Assembly: GCF_033955345.1 (NCBI RefSeq)
Contig: NZ_CP138332.1
Coordinates: forward strand, 3,472,001-3,536,000
DNA: 64,000 nt
Direction: 5' to 3'
DNA from: Sphingobacterium bambusae
GTDB taxonomy: Bacteria; Bacteroidota; Bacteroidia; Sphingobacteriales; Sphingobacteriaceae
Positions 25,873 to 35,032 of the stretch are shown in pieces. Below the pieces are notes generated by a model. The model was given only the letters and a program-made list of their open reading frames with translations. It had not been told where the DNA came from and ran no database searches. Position 1 is the first letter of the stretch; every line of letters starts with the position of its first letter. A program made the translations under genes and the position numbers.

Positions 25873-25920
25873 AAACTGTTTTTTAAATGAAAGATTAATC
25901 GATTGCATAAACCTTACCTT

Positions 25921-26217
25921 ATGAAAAAAATAGAAGCAGAAAAACTGGTGTTGGCCGGAACTATATATTCCAGCGCCTACATATTGATCTTGATGGCTTT
26001 GTATTATATGCCCTTCAAGATCGAACTCTCGAATTTCTTCCAGATGATAAGCAGTATGTTCGTGGAACTGCTTACTATTCCCACTATGGTGTTTCTTGCA
26101 GCAGCGCTACTTTTCGGGATTTATAAGCTAGTCCGGAAGAGATTTAATACGCGTATCTATATCATAACAGCGCTATCTTTACTTTCGGTATTGCTCATTA
26201 TCTTAACTTGGGAGTAG
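25921..26217 (+). CDS. Small three-helix membrane protein (copy B)
   Basis: The frame encodes 98 residues and is the paralogue of the protein at 23637-23933. The ATG at 25921 is chosen because it aligns exactly with copy A; the frame is open from 25903. The two genes differ by only about five bases in the last 117, whereas the first half has many silent and several amino-acid changes. This uneven divergence suggests gene conversion of the 3' part. It is followed by a clear terminator. Function unknown. Confidence 0.75.
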   Translation: MKKIEAEKLVLAGTIYSSAYILILMALYYMPFKIELSNFFQMISSMFVELLTIPTMVFLAAALLFGIYKLVRKRFNTRIYIITALSLLSVLLIILTWE

Positions 26218-26244
26218 CCATTACACATACTTTATACAACAAGC

Positions 26245-26271
26245 GGAGCTTTCTTAGGGAAAGCTCTTTTT
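26245..26271 (+). terminator. Rho-independent terminator
   Basis: GAGCTTTC (26246-26253) pairs with GAAAGCTC (26259-26266), followed by TTTTTG. Confidence 0.9.
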
Positions 26272-26452
26272 GTTTTATGCTTGAGCTTATCTCGTTACCT
26301 ATCGATTAATAATACGGTAATCGATCCAATGAGGACGTCAACATCGGTAACAATATAAAATTCATGAAGATTGCTAGTTGAACATTCTTTTTCATACCGT
26401 TCTATAGTAAATCGCTAAGTAATATTTACATTTATATCTACATTGTAAGCCT

Positions 26453-27607
26453 ATGAATACGTATTTATTAAAAAAGCTGTTGCTGTTTTTTGTAGTGGCG
26501 CTAGCCGTTGCGGCGCAAGCGCAGGAGAAAGTCAATGCATTGCCTGACTGGGCATTTGGCGGTTTTGTTCGCCCAGAGGGCGTGAATCCAGTTATTTCTC
26601 CGCTAGACCACACACTTTTTATGGATCCAATGAGCGGTAAGCAGATCGCGTGGGAATCCAACGATACGTTCAATCCGGCAGCCACAATAAAAGATGGAAG
26701 AATCGTGGTGCTCTATAGGGCAGAGGACAAAACAGGCGTGAAGATCGGCCACCGTACATCACGTATCGGCTATGCCGAAAGCAAGGACGGCATAGCCTTC
26801 AAGCGCATGAACGAGCCGGTTTTCTATCCGGGAGAAGACAGCCAGAAAGATTTTGAATGGCCGGGCGGAACGGAAGATCCCCGTGTGGCGGTAACAGCAG
26901 ATGGTCTCTATGTAATGTTCTACACGCAGTGGAACCGAAAGACAGCTCGCTTGGGCGTGGCTACCTCGAGAGATCTTAAGCAGTGGACGAAACATGGACC
27001 AATCTTCGCTAAAGCAAAGAATAGCGATATTATAGTCGATAAATTCCATAAGTCGGCATCCATTGTTACCGAAGTTAAAAATGGAAAGCAGCAAATTGCT
27101 AAGATCAATGGCAAATATTGGATGTATTGGGGCGAATATGGCGTCTATGGAGCAACATCAGATAATTTAATAGATTGGGAGCCTGTGGTTGATGAGCACC
27201 GTGCACTAAAAGCATTCATTTCGCCTCGAAAGGGGTTCTTCGATAGTGACCTGACGGAGTGTGGTCCGCCGGCTGTATTGACAGAGCATGGTATTCTCCT
27301 GTTGTACAATGGTAAGAATAATGCAAGTCACGGGGATAAACGGTTTAATCGAGGCACCTACAGTGCTGGCCAAGTACTGTTTGATGCCCATGATCCAACT
27401 AAAGTTATCGGACGGCTTGATGTCCCTTTCCTTCGGCCAATGGAAGATTTCGAAAAAAGTGGACAATATGTCGACGGTACGGTATTTATTGAAGGTTTGG
27501 TGTACTTCCAGAACAAATGGTTTTTATACTACGGCTGTGCAGATTCCAAAGTTGCGGTCGCCATATATGACCCAGCTACGCATGCTCCAGCAGATGCCTT
27601 GCCATGA
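26453..27607 (+). CDS. Secreted glycoside hydrolase family 130 enzyme (beta-mannoside-active)
   Basis: The frame encodes 384 residues with a cleavable signal peptide (about 1-24, ending AAQAQ). The rest fits the five-bladed beta-propeller of GH130: NPAATIKDGRIVVLYRAED (74-92), EWPGGTEDPR (135-144), a KNGKYWMYWGE-like blade and ECGPPAVLTEHGILLLYNG. The family contains mannoside phosphorylases, mostly cytoplasmic, and beta-1,2-mannosidases; export favours a hydrolase because free phosphate-dependent phosphorolysis is usually intracellular. The specificity cannot be read here. It is a stand-alone gene, convergent with the Mrp gene 21 bases away. Confidence 0.88.
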   Translation: MNTYLLKKLLLFFVVALAVAAQAQEKVNALPDWAFGGFVRPEGVNPVISPLDHTLFMDPMSGKQIAWESNDTFNPAATIKDGRIVVLYRAEDKTGVKIGHRTSRIGYAESKDGIAFKRMNEPVFYPGEDSQKDFEWPGGTEDPRVAVTADGLYVMFYTQWNRKTARLGVATSRDLKQWTKHGPIFAKAKNSDIIVDKFHKSASIVTEVKNGKQQIAKINGKYWMYWGEYGVYGATSDNLIDWEPVVDEHRALKAFISPRKGFFDSDLTECGPPAVLTEHGILLLYNGKNNASHGDKRFNRGTYSAGQVLFDAHDPTKVIGRLDVPFLRPMEDFEKSGQYVDGTVFIEGLVYFQNKWFLYYGCADSKVAVAIYDPATHAPADALP

Positions 27608-27628
27608 TAAAGTTCCGAGAAAAGTATA

Positions 27629-28690
27629 TTAACCCCTATTCGCAAGAATACTAAGCTCCTGTGCTACACGTCCCGCGATATCCTTATATGCTTGGGAAAC
27701 CGCTTCATCCGAATCTAATAAAATAGGGAAGCCATTATCGCCTGCATCTGCAATAGATTTAACTAATGGAATCTCGCCAAGGAAAGGCACCTTGTTACTT
27801 TCGGCAAGGCGCTTGCCCCCATCTTTACCAAAGATATAGTACTTGTTGTCCGGTAATTCGGACGGCGTAAAGTAAGCCATATTCTCCACAATACCCAAAA
27901 TAGGAATATTAATACCCTCCATCTGATACATGCCTATACCTTTGATCGCGTCGGCCAGCGCTACATGCTGCGGTGTAGTCACGATGACGGCTCCCGAGAT
28001 AGGGTAGGATTGTGCCACGGTGATGTGGATGTCACCCGTGCCCGGCGGCATATCCACCACAAGATAGTCAAGCTCGCCCCAATGCGTATCGCCAAATAGC
28101 TGCTTAATGGCCGAAGTGGCCATAGGGCCACGCCAAGGAATAGGTTGGTTGGGGTCGGTAAAGAAGCCAATGGATAACAGCTTCAGTCCAAATTTTTCCA
28201 TCGGCACGATTTTATTCTTGCCTTCGGGTGTCTGCATGGAAGCTGGACGCGCACCCTCCAACCCAAACATAATGGGTAGGGATGGCCCGTAGATGTCGGC
28301 ATCCAGAAGGCCCGTTTTTGCTCCTGTTTCGGCCAAGGCCAAAGCCAAGTTGCTGGCCACAGTAGATTTACCTACACCGCCTTTGCCCGAGGAGACCAAG
28401 ATAATGTTTTTGATACCATCAAGCTGTGCCGATTCCGTGCTAATCACACGGGAGGTCATATTGATATCTACCTCTATCTCCTTGCTCACAAACAAAGTGA
28501 TCGCATTGCGGCAGGCATGCTCAATATGTCCTTTCAGCGGACATGCGGGGGTAGTCAACACAACATCAAACTTCAGTTTATTGGGTAAGATTTCAATGTT
28601 TTGAATCATGTTCAACGTAACCAAATCTTTCTTTAGATCCGGTTCCTCCACATGGCCTAATGCGTGCAATACTTGTTCCTTCGTAATCAT
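27629..28690 (-). CDS. Mrp/ApbC/NBP35-type iron-sulfur carrier ATPase
   Basis: This P-loop ATPase binds and transfers iron-sulfur clusters to target proteins. An N-terminal MIP18/DUF59-like domain (about 1-85, with EEPDLKKDLVTL and TTPACPLKGH) precedes the Mrp ATPase with the deviant Walker A KGGVGKST (about 104-111), ADIYGPS and DYLVVDMPPGTGDIH. The ATG at 28690 is preferred over the one at 28708 because a TATCTTTG promoter element overlaps the latter. The length of 353 residues is normal. It is divergent from the repeat array and transglycosylase gene. Confidence 0.93.
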   Translation of the reverse strand: MITKEQVLHALGHVEEPDLKKDLVTLNMIQNIEILPNKLKFDVVLTTPACPLKGHIEHACRNAITLFVSKEIEVDINMTSRVISTESAQLDGIKNIILVSSGKGGVGKSTVASNLALALAETGAKTGLLDADIYGPSLPIMFGLEGARPASMQTPEGKNKIVPMEKFGLKLLSIGFFTDPNQPIPWRGPMATSAIKQLFGDTHWGELDYLVVDMPPGTGDIHITVAQSYPISGAVIVTTPQHVALADAIKGIGMYQMEGINIPILGIVENMAYFTPSELPDNKYYIFGKDGGKRLAESNKVPFLGEIPLVKSIADAGDNGFPILLDSDEAVSQAYKDIAGRVAQELSILANRG

Positions 28691-28707
28691 AATAACATTA
28701 TCTCGCA

Positions 28708-28715
28708 CAAAGATA
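28708..28715 (-). promoter_or_regulatory. -7 promoter element of the Mrp gene
   Basis: The minus strand reads TATCTTTG (TAnnTTTG), placing transcription start near 28701, about 10 bases before the chosen ATG at 28690. No clear -33 element was found. Confidence 0.5.
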
Positions 28716-28819
28716 GAGATTGAAGGCTAAAAACATGTCATTTGGATGTTTATAGTTCTTTAACTAGGATAAACCTTATCGTGCGAAGTTTATCTCTTAC
28801 TCTGCCGAAACATGAAAAT

Positions 28820-29218
28820 GGGGCTTTGTCACGTGAAGATGGGGCTTTGTCACGTGAAGATGGGGCTTTGTCACATGAAGACGTGGCTTTGTCACGTGAA
28901 GATGCGACGTTGTTACGCGAAGATGTTACGTTGTTACGCGAAGATGTTACGTTGTTACGCGAAGATGTTACGTTGTTACGCGAAGATGTTACGTTGTCAC
29001 GCGAAGATGCGACGTTGTCACCTGAAGATGTGACGTTGTCACGTGAAGATGTGACGTTGTCACGTGAAGATGCGACGTTGTCACATGAAGATGCGGCGTT
29101 GTCACATGAAGATGCGGCGTTGTCACGTGAAGATGGAGCGTTGTCACATGAAGATGCGGCGTTGTCACGTGAAGATGCGGCGTTGTCACGTGACGATGTG
29201 ACGTTGTCACATGACGAT
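28820..29218 (+). repeat. Tandem repeat array, 19 copies of a 21-bp unit
   Basis: Nineteen head-to-tail 21-bp units of the type GxxTTGTCACGTGAAGATG lie between the Mrp gene and the transglycosylase gene. Eight units carry the perfect 8-base palindrome TCACGTGA. Units 5-8 form a nearly identical block with TTACGCGA instead. As the unit is a multiple of three and lacks stops, several frames on both strands stay open; one plus-strand frame (28742-29482, 246 codons) reads as heptapeptides such as GALSRED, VTLLRED and AALSHED. That frame overlaps the start of the next gene by 52 bases and covers its promoter, and its flanks look non-protein-like, so I treat this as a DNA repeat; an expressed repeat protein is not excluded. 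Confidence 0.9.
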
Positions 29219-29383
29219 GTGATGCATTCATTTGGCACCGATTCGGAAATGGTAGGCTCGGCGCCCTATAAGATGCCCGAGCGAGATAAGATGATCGTCT
29301 GTTGCACCCTCGGTTTTTCCGAAGTCAAATCAAAAGTGTACGAAAATCTTTTCCTTATTTTTGACAAAAGGCAAAAAATAATT

Positions 29384-29414
29384 TTTGCCGGAAAAATCAA
29401 ATTGGCTAAGTTTA
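29384..29414 (+). promoter_or_regulatory. Promoter of the AsmA/transglycosylase gene
   Basis: TTTG (29384-29387), a 19-base spacer and TAAGTTTA (29407-29414; one mismatch to TAnnTTTG) precede the ATG at 29431. The -33 element lies in the right arm of a hairpin GGCAAAAA/TTTTTGCC (29370-29389), which could act as an operator. Confidence 0.55.
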
Positions 29415-29430
29415 GAGCGAAATACAGCGT

Positions 29431-31509
29431 ATGGATATTCTTAAGAAAATACCCTCCCTATCGAGGAAGCAAAAAAAGATAGCGTGGATAGTCAGCGGCG
29501 CATTGTTGCTGATTTTGCTGATCGGATTGGGTATTGCACTTTCCGTTCGTGGGAAGATGCTCGATCGTGCGATGCTAAAGGCCACGACCGTGTTACGCGA
29601 GCGCTACCAAGTCGATTTTAAAGTGAGCGACTACCGGTTTACAGGGTTGGCAACGGTGACTTTCGATGATATCGAGCTGCTGCCCAAAGACCGAGATACG
29701 TTAGCACGCATAGCGTCCATGTCGGTATCCGTTCGGTTGTGGCCCCTGCTTTTTGGTGATGTGAAAATCGGCAACCTTTCCCTCAAAAATTCGAATGTAA
29801 CCTTGGTGAAGCATGATTCCATTAGCAATTACGATTTCCTCTTTCGGAAGAAGGAGAAAGAATCCCTGCCCAAGGAAAACGATAACGAGCGGAATTATGC
29901 GGCACTGATTGACGGGCTCATAAAGCAAGTGTTCTTCAAGATTCCGCGCGATATGGATTTAGAGAATTTCGAGCTGTCTTATCGTGATGATAGTCTGCAG
30001 CAACGAATACGGCTGCCGGAAGCTATTATCGATGGGGGCGACTTTCAAACAAGCCTTTTCCTGAATGATCACGATGCGCAGTGGAACCTCGCCGGCCATG
30101 TAAATCCCGATAGGCAACAACTTCGGGTAGAGGTTTCCTCCGAGAAAAAGGATACAGAGCTGCCTTTTTTACGCGGTAAATTTGGTCTGCGCGTCAGCTT
30201 CGATAAAATTATGTTCGAGCTGGATCAGGTTCGTCGCGAGAGCCAAGACTCGCTAACGCTTTCCGGACAGTGGGCCTTTGAAAATCTGCACGTGCAACAT
30301 CGTAGGCTATCCGAGGATGCCATTGTCCTCCCTGAAGCGGTGGGCGAAGGACAGATAAATATCGGTAAGCTAGCCTTGGAGGTAGATCCATCCAGCACCA
30401 TCCGCGTCAAAGAGTTTGCCTTCCGTCCGCACCTCAAGTTTGTCCCGAAACCCAATAAAGTTGTTAGCCTTTCCGTGCATACCGGCGAGTTTGAAGCACA
30501 AAACCTTTTTGATGCCATTCCGCAGGGCCTGTTCCCGACCTTGGATGGCATCAAGGTAAGCGGTAAAATTGCATACGATCTTGATTTTTCCGTAAACTTC
30601 GACGATCCCGACAACATACGCTTTGTGTCGAATATGGACGATAGCCAATTGAAGGTTATCAACTGGGGGAAAGCAAATATACGCGACATGAACGGGCCTT
30701 TTGTGTACAAGGCTTTTGAAGATACGCTGCTGATGCGGGAGATAACCCTAGGCACGGCCAACCCAAAATTTACGCCGCTGAATCAGGTGTCGTCCATCCT
30801 GAAGAAGACGGTACTGAATACCGAAGATCCCTACTTTTATAAGCACAATGGTTTTGAGGAAGAAGCCTTCAAGCTATCGATCGCAACGAATATCAAGGAA
30901 AAGGCCTTTAAGCGAGGAGCCAGTACAATCTCCATGCAGTTGGTGAAAAATATCTACCTGAACCGCAACAAAACCATGATGCGTAAGTTTGAAGAGATCC
31001 TATTGGTATGGCTGATGGAGGCCTCCAAGCAGGTCAGTAAAGATCGGATGCTCGAAGTGTACCTCAATGTGATCGAATGGGGCAGAAATGTATATGGCAT
31101 CCAAGAGGCTGCCGCCTACTATTTTGGCAAAACTCCGGCCGAGCTGAATATTGGAGAAAGCTTGTATCTTTCCAGCATCATTCCGCGCCCCAAGACCGGC
31201 TTATCCTCCTTTGATTACACAGGGCATCTAAAGCCGTGGGTACAGCGGCATTTTAATACCTATGGCTATATCATGACCAAACTGCAACAGTTGAATGATG
31301 AGTCTGTTCCGGCGAGCTATGGGTTTTATGAGGTCGTTTTGCAGCCCAATTTGCGTCCGCCGCGTCCGAAAGGTTTAGTGGATACAACCTTTATGGAAAT
31401 AGACCCCGAGCAGGAAGCTATAATGAAAGAATTGGAGGCTGACGAAGCGACACGCAAAAACTTGCTCGAAAAGCTGTTTGGAAAAGATAAAAAAGAAGGA
31501 GAAAACTAA
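29431..31509 (+). CDS. AsmA-like protein fused to a GT51 peptidoglycan transglycosylase domain
   Basis: The frame encodes 692 residues. A cytoplasmic basic stretch and one membrane anchor (about 18-38) are followed by a long AsmA-like beta-rich region (about 45-450, with LPKDRDTLARIASMSVSVRL and similar strands). The C-terminal part (about 455-640) has glycosyltransferase 51 signatures: NTEDPYFYKHNGF with the likely catalytic Glu, KRGASTISMQLVKN, then LYLSSIIPRPK. GT51 enzymes polymerise lipid II into glycan strands. No penicillin-binding transpeptidase domain is present, so this is a monofunctional transglycosylase. hpt starts 2 bases after the stop codon, so the two are co-transcribed. Confidence 0.88.
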   Translation: MDILKKIPSLSRKQKKIAWIVSGALLLILLIGLGIALSVRGKMLDRAMLKATTVLRERYQVDFKVSDYRFTGLATVTFDDIELLPKDRDTLARIASMSVSVRLWPLLFGDVKIGNLSLKNSNVTLVKHDSISNYDFLFRKKEKESLPKENDNERNYAALIDGLIKQVFFKIPRDMDLENFELSYRDDSLQQRIRLPEAIIDGGDFQTSLFLNDHDAQWNLAGHVNPDRQQLRVEVSSEKKDTELPFLRGKFGLRVSFDKIMFELDQVRRESQDSLTLSGQWAFENLHVQHRRLSEDAIVLPEAVGEGQINIGKLALEVDPSSTIRVKEFAFRPHLKFVPKPNKVVSLSVHTGEFEAQNLFDAIPQGLFPTLDGIKVSGKIAYDLDFSVNFDDPDNIRFVSNMDDSQLKVINWGKANIRDMNGPFVYKAFEDTLLMREITLGTANPKFTPLNQVSSILKKTVLNTEDPYFYKHNGFEEEAFKLSIATNIKEKAFKRGASTISMQLVKNIYLNRNKTMMRKFEEILLVWLMEASKQVSKDRMLEVYLNVIEWGRNVYGIQEAAAYYFGKTPAELNIGESLYLSSIIPRPKTGLSSFDYTGHLKPWVQRHFNTYGYIMTKLQQLNDESVPASYGFYEVVLQPNLRPPRPKGLVDTTFMEIDPEQEAIMKELEADEATRKNLLEKLFGKDKKEGEN

Positions 31510-31510
31510 C

Positions 31511-32059
31511 ATGAAACATATACAGATTGATCACCTGAACTTTGAACTCTTCATCGATTATGAGCAGATCAAGAAACGGATCCGGTTGATGGGAATCGAC
31601 ATCAGCGTGAAGTATGCCGATAAGAATCCGGTTTTCGTAGGGGTATTGAATGGCTGTTTCATGTTTATGGCCGACCTGATGAAGCAAGTGCATGTGCCCT
31701 GCGAGGTATCTTTTGTCAAGCTCGCCTCTTATCAAGGCACACAGCAGGATCAGATACAGGAGCTGCTCGGCGTGGGGATGGATCTTACCGGACGGGAGAT
31801 CATCATTGTTGAAGACATCATCGATTCTGGAAACTCCCTACAGCATACCATCGCCGCACTGGAAAAGCTCAACGTAGCCAGCATAGCTGTTTGTGCCCTG
31901 CTGATGAAGCCCGATTGCTTGCAGCATGAGTTCGATAACATCACCTATGTAGGCTTTGAAATCGAAAAGGAATTTGTCGTAGGATACGGCCTCGACTACA
32001 ATGGGCAATGCCGCAACCTGCCCGATATCTACAAAAATATACCAGCGGTTGGCGAGTAA
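31511..32059 (+). CDS. hpt: Hypoxanthine phosphoribosyltransferase
   Basis: This enzyme converts hypoxanthine or guanine plus PRPP to IMP or GMP in purine salvage. The 182-residue product has the expected length. The PRPP-binding loop VEDIIDSGNSLQ is present, as are VGVLNGCFMFMADLM near the N-terminus and VGYGLDYNGQCRNLPDIY near the C-terminus. The ATG at 31511 is chosen over an upstream one at 31478, which would overlap the transglycosylase gene and add a polar tail of no known use. It is convergent with the nuclease gene at 32088. Confidence 0.95.
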   Translation: MKHIQIDHLNFELFIDYEQIKKRIRLMGIDISVKYADKNPVFVGVLNGCFMFMADLMKQVHVPCEVSFVKLASYQGTQQDQIQELLGVGMDLTGREIIIVEDIIDSGNSLQHTIAALEKLNVASIAVCALLMKPDCLQHEFDNITYVGFEIEKEFVVGYGLDYNGQCRNLPDIYKNIPAVGE

Positions 32060-32087
32060 GCCCTACCGCTGGTGAATTAGCTTACCA

Positions 32088-34970
32088 CTAGTGTTCTTCA
32101 TCCTCCGGAGTCAGCGCATTTCGATAAAATAGCGTGTAGGGATCGGAAGGATAAACCGTCGCATCCGCCCGATGTCTAAAGGGCACGTTGCGGTCGAATA
32201 TTTCCTCAAGCGTGGCCCGCAGAAATGGTACGAAAGCTTCTTTAGCAGCTGCGAGTGTTTCGCCTTCCAAGCTTTCTTTTCCATTGTGGAACAAGGTGCC
32301 CTCCTCGCGCATCTTACGCGCGACGTAGAGATGCGGTTCCAACTGTCTGCGCCCCGTTACCTGCTCGAAAACATAGGCATAGAAGAGCGTTTGGAGCAAT
32401 GCTTTGTTTTCCGTGTTGGAGCAGAATACCTTGTCTAGATTTCGGAAAATCACGCTATCGCCACCAGTTTTATAATCCACGATGCGCGTGCTCACGACGC
32501 CATCCGCTGTCAATACTTCATCCACGCGGTCAATAATGCCAAAGAGACGCACGCTTTCCGCTTGGCCGTCTATGCTGATAGGGAAATCTAGAACATAATC
32601 TTCATCGTTTTCCAACTCGACAATACGGAAGGCCTGATAGTTTTCGATATCGTAATCGATGTACATATCCACATAAGCACAGGCTATTTTGTGCATTATG
32701 CGTTGCATGCTGTTCAGGTCATCCGCAGTCGTGTAGGTCGAGAGGTATTGATTGCCGATCTCGCGGATCACCAACTCGTTCACCAGCTGTTTTTTCTCAT
32801 TTAGCACCTTCGTGCTTGTCCAATCGGAAATGCCTTTGTAGGGCTGGAAGATCAATTCCATCACCTGGTGGATCACCGTACCGAGCCTGTTCATTTCGAA
32901 CTCATAAGAGATCACCGGCGGTTCTTTTATTTCGGCTACATGTTTAAGAAAAAACTGTAACGGCGATTGTAGGTAGGTGGTCAACGCCGTAGCAGATATT
33001 TTTCGGCGTTGTTGTATAAACGTGCGCTGCATCTTCTCCCAGATGGCTGCATCTTTCGCGATGACCAATTCCGGATTAGGCGCCTGAAAGCGAATAGGCT
33101 GCTGCTGGCTGTGCAGGATAAACTGAAAATTACTCTCAAACTGCAGCTGCTTGATAAAGCGACTTTCCTCACCGCTGCTACTTTCGCTCACCAAGCTGTT
33201 GAAGAAAACATGTATTCCCTCGCTGTACTGAAAATGGCGATAGAAGAGGTATGCCGATAGGGCATCTTGGTTTTCCAGCACAGGAAGTCCGTAGGCCATG
33301 CGCAGGCTATTGGGAAGAAAAGTAGGCGAGTTTGCCGTCTTCGGCAAGATACCTTCATTGGCACCAAGAATATACACCTGATCGAAATTCAGACAACGGC
33401 TTTCCAGCAAACCCATGATCTGTAAGCCACGGAGTGGATCTCCCTCGATGGCCGAGTTGATGGGCTGTATAGCCTTCCGGATGAGCCCTATTTGAAATAA
33501 AATCGATGTAGGACCTAGATTGCCCATACCCAGCTGAAGCTGGTTCAACACTTTTTTGGTCTCTACCAACAGGTTGCTATCAATTTGGCTGATTCGATCT
33601 TCTTGATCGCTAGCTACCAACAGTTGATCCAACAGTTCGATGAGTGTAGGGATGAAAAGCGCAGTGCTAGCCACCGGTTGAAAGAAATGAGGCAGCACAC
33701 TGTCAGACACATGGACGTCTTGGATATCGATCTCAAAAAGTTGTTTTTCAGCCATGCTGTTTAATAACTGCGAACGATGTTCGGTGGCCAGTTTCACCAA
33801 GGGATGATTGGCAAATGTTTCCAGTAGCTGGAAGGATATTTTCTTCTTCTTAAGATGCGATAGCTCCTGCTGTACCTCCATCCACAGGTCGAGTAGGCCA
33901 TAAAGTGGCGACTGAATCAAGGGATAGCCGGTCGTGATATTGGGCTTCACATCAGGGAGGCTCTGTAGCAAGGGAACCAGCAAACTCTCATCCGCCAGTA
34001 ATATGGCGGCACTGCGATCCTCATCATGCTGCGCCTGTAGGATATCGTGAAGCAGCTTTGTTTGGCTGTTTTTTCCGGCGGCAGCATAGAGATGCACGGC
34101 GGAAGTTCGGTTGCCGATGATAGCGGTGGCATCTCCAAGCGCGTTAATCAGGCCGTAGCTCAGGATATTGCGCCGGATGAATAAACCTGCTTCCTGCTGC
34201 CCGTCGTCAAGGTAGTAGGTATCTGTATCAAAATAGAAAATAGCATCCTGTTCCTCCTGCCACTTTTTGAATAGGTGCACTTCGGCTCTATTGAGCGCAT
34301 TGAAACCGACAAATAGGATCTTTTTGTAACGCGTTACAAAGCTTGCATCGGCTACGTTGCCCTCCACCAAGTTTCGGTATAGCGTAGGATAGTTAAGTTG
34401 TTTTTCCTGTTTGAGCTTCTCTTTAAATTGTCGGTACAGCACTGGCAGGCGCTTCCACAGCCGTAGAAAGCGTTGCTGCATGCCGCTATGGCCAGCGCTG
34501 CTAAACGATTGCCAAAACTGTCGGATAAACTGCTGTTGCTCCTCGGTAAAGTGCTGAAAGGCGATGTCGATCTGGGTGCTGTCATAGAGCTCCATAAAGA
34601 TTTCGTCGATATTGACCAACTCGTAGTCCAATTGCCCGAAATCACTCAGGATAATTTCTGCAATCGGATAGAACTCCTCCAAGGTTTCCGCTGCAGCACC
34701 CTCCTGTAAAAGAAGTTGGTTATGCAGTTCAAATAGATAAAAGAACTGCGTCAATTGACTCGCTTCCGTCTCTTGGGTGGCCTGCCGCAAAAATTCTTGG
34801 ATCGTAAAGAACTGTGGCGACCATATGGCTCGTCCATACACCGCTGACAAATGTTTTTTGAGGTAGGTAATGGGGCGTTTGTTGTTAAATACAATGGCCA
34901 CATCGGCCAAATCATTGCCAAATCGTTTTTCGATATCTTCTGCAACTAGGCGCAGGAATGGAGCATGCAT
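32088..34970 (-). CDS. AddB-like PD-(D/E)XK nuclease/inactivated helicase subunit
   Basis: The frame encodes 960 residues and pairs with the UvrD-type helicase encoded upstream to form a RecBCD/AddAB-like double-strand break resection complex. The N-terminal and middle parts resemble degenerate helicase domains (LFVGFNALNRAEVHLFKKW; YILGANEGILPKT), without a clear Walker A. The C-terminal region has the nuclease motifs RLFGIIDRVDEV and RIVDYKTGGDSV, in which Asp and Lys are catalytic. The four-cysteine iron-sulfur site of Bacillus AddB is not evident. It starts 62 bases after the helicase gene, in the same direction. Confidence 0.88.
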   Translation of the reverse strand: MHAPFLRLVAEDIEKRFGNDLADVAIVFNNKRPITYLKKHLSAVYGRAIWSPQFFTIQEFLRQATQETEASQLTQFFYLFELHNQLLLQEGAAAETLEEFYPIAEIILSDFGQLDYELVNIDEIFMELYDSTQIDIAFQHFTEEQQQFIRQFWQSFSSAGHSGMQQRFLRLWKRLPVLYRQFKEKLKQEKQLNYPTLYRNLVEGNVADASFVTRYKKILFVGFNALNRAEVHLFKKWQEEQDAIFYFDTDTYYLDDGQQEAGLFIRRNILSYGLINALGDATAIIGNRTSAVHLYAAAGKNSQTKLLHDILQAQHDEDRSAAILLADESLLVPLLQSLPDVKPNITTGYPLIQSPLYGLLDLWMEVQQELSHLKKKKISFQLLETFANHPLVKLATEHRSQLLNSMAEKQLFEIDIQDVHVSDSVLPHFFQPVASTALFIPTLIELLDQLLVASDQEDRISQIDSNLLVETKKVLNQLQLGMGNLGPTSILFQIGLIRKAIQPINSAIEGDPLRGLQIMGLLESRCLNFDQVYILGANEGILPKTANSPTFLPNSLRMAYGLPVLENQDALSAYLFYRHFQYSEGIHVFFNSLVSESSSGEESRFIKQLQFESNFQFILHSQQQPIRFQAPNPELVIAKDAAIWEKMQRTFIQQRRKISATALTTYLQSPLQFFLKHVAEIKEPPVISYEFEMNRLGTVIHQVMELIFQPYKGISDWTSTKVLNEKKQLVNELVIREIGNQYLSTYTTADDLNSMQRIMHKIACAYVDMYIDYDIENYQAFRIVELENDEDYVLDFPISIDGQAESVRLFGIIDRVDEVLTADGVVSTRIVDYKTGGDSVIFRNLDKVFCSNTENKALLQTLFYAYVFEQVTGRRQLEPHLYVARKMREEGTLFHNGKESLEGETLAAAKEAFVPFLRATLEEIFDRNVPFRHRADATVYPSDPYTLFYRNALTPEDEEH

Positions 34971-35032
34971 AGGTCGTTGTTCAATCGTGATAGGAGTCTG
35001 TTAATGTTCGTTGTATCGGGAATGGTATATAA

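Noticed and set aside
28820..29218. CRISPR array
   Set aside because: The units are contiguous with no unique spacers, and no cas genes are present.
28750..29238. 162-codon minus-strand frame across the tandem repeat (TSSRDNA-type heptads)
   Set aside because: The 21-bp unit is a multiple of three and lacks stops in several frames, so open frames on both strands are expected by construction. No start signal or non-repeat domain supports it.
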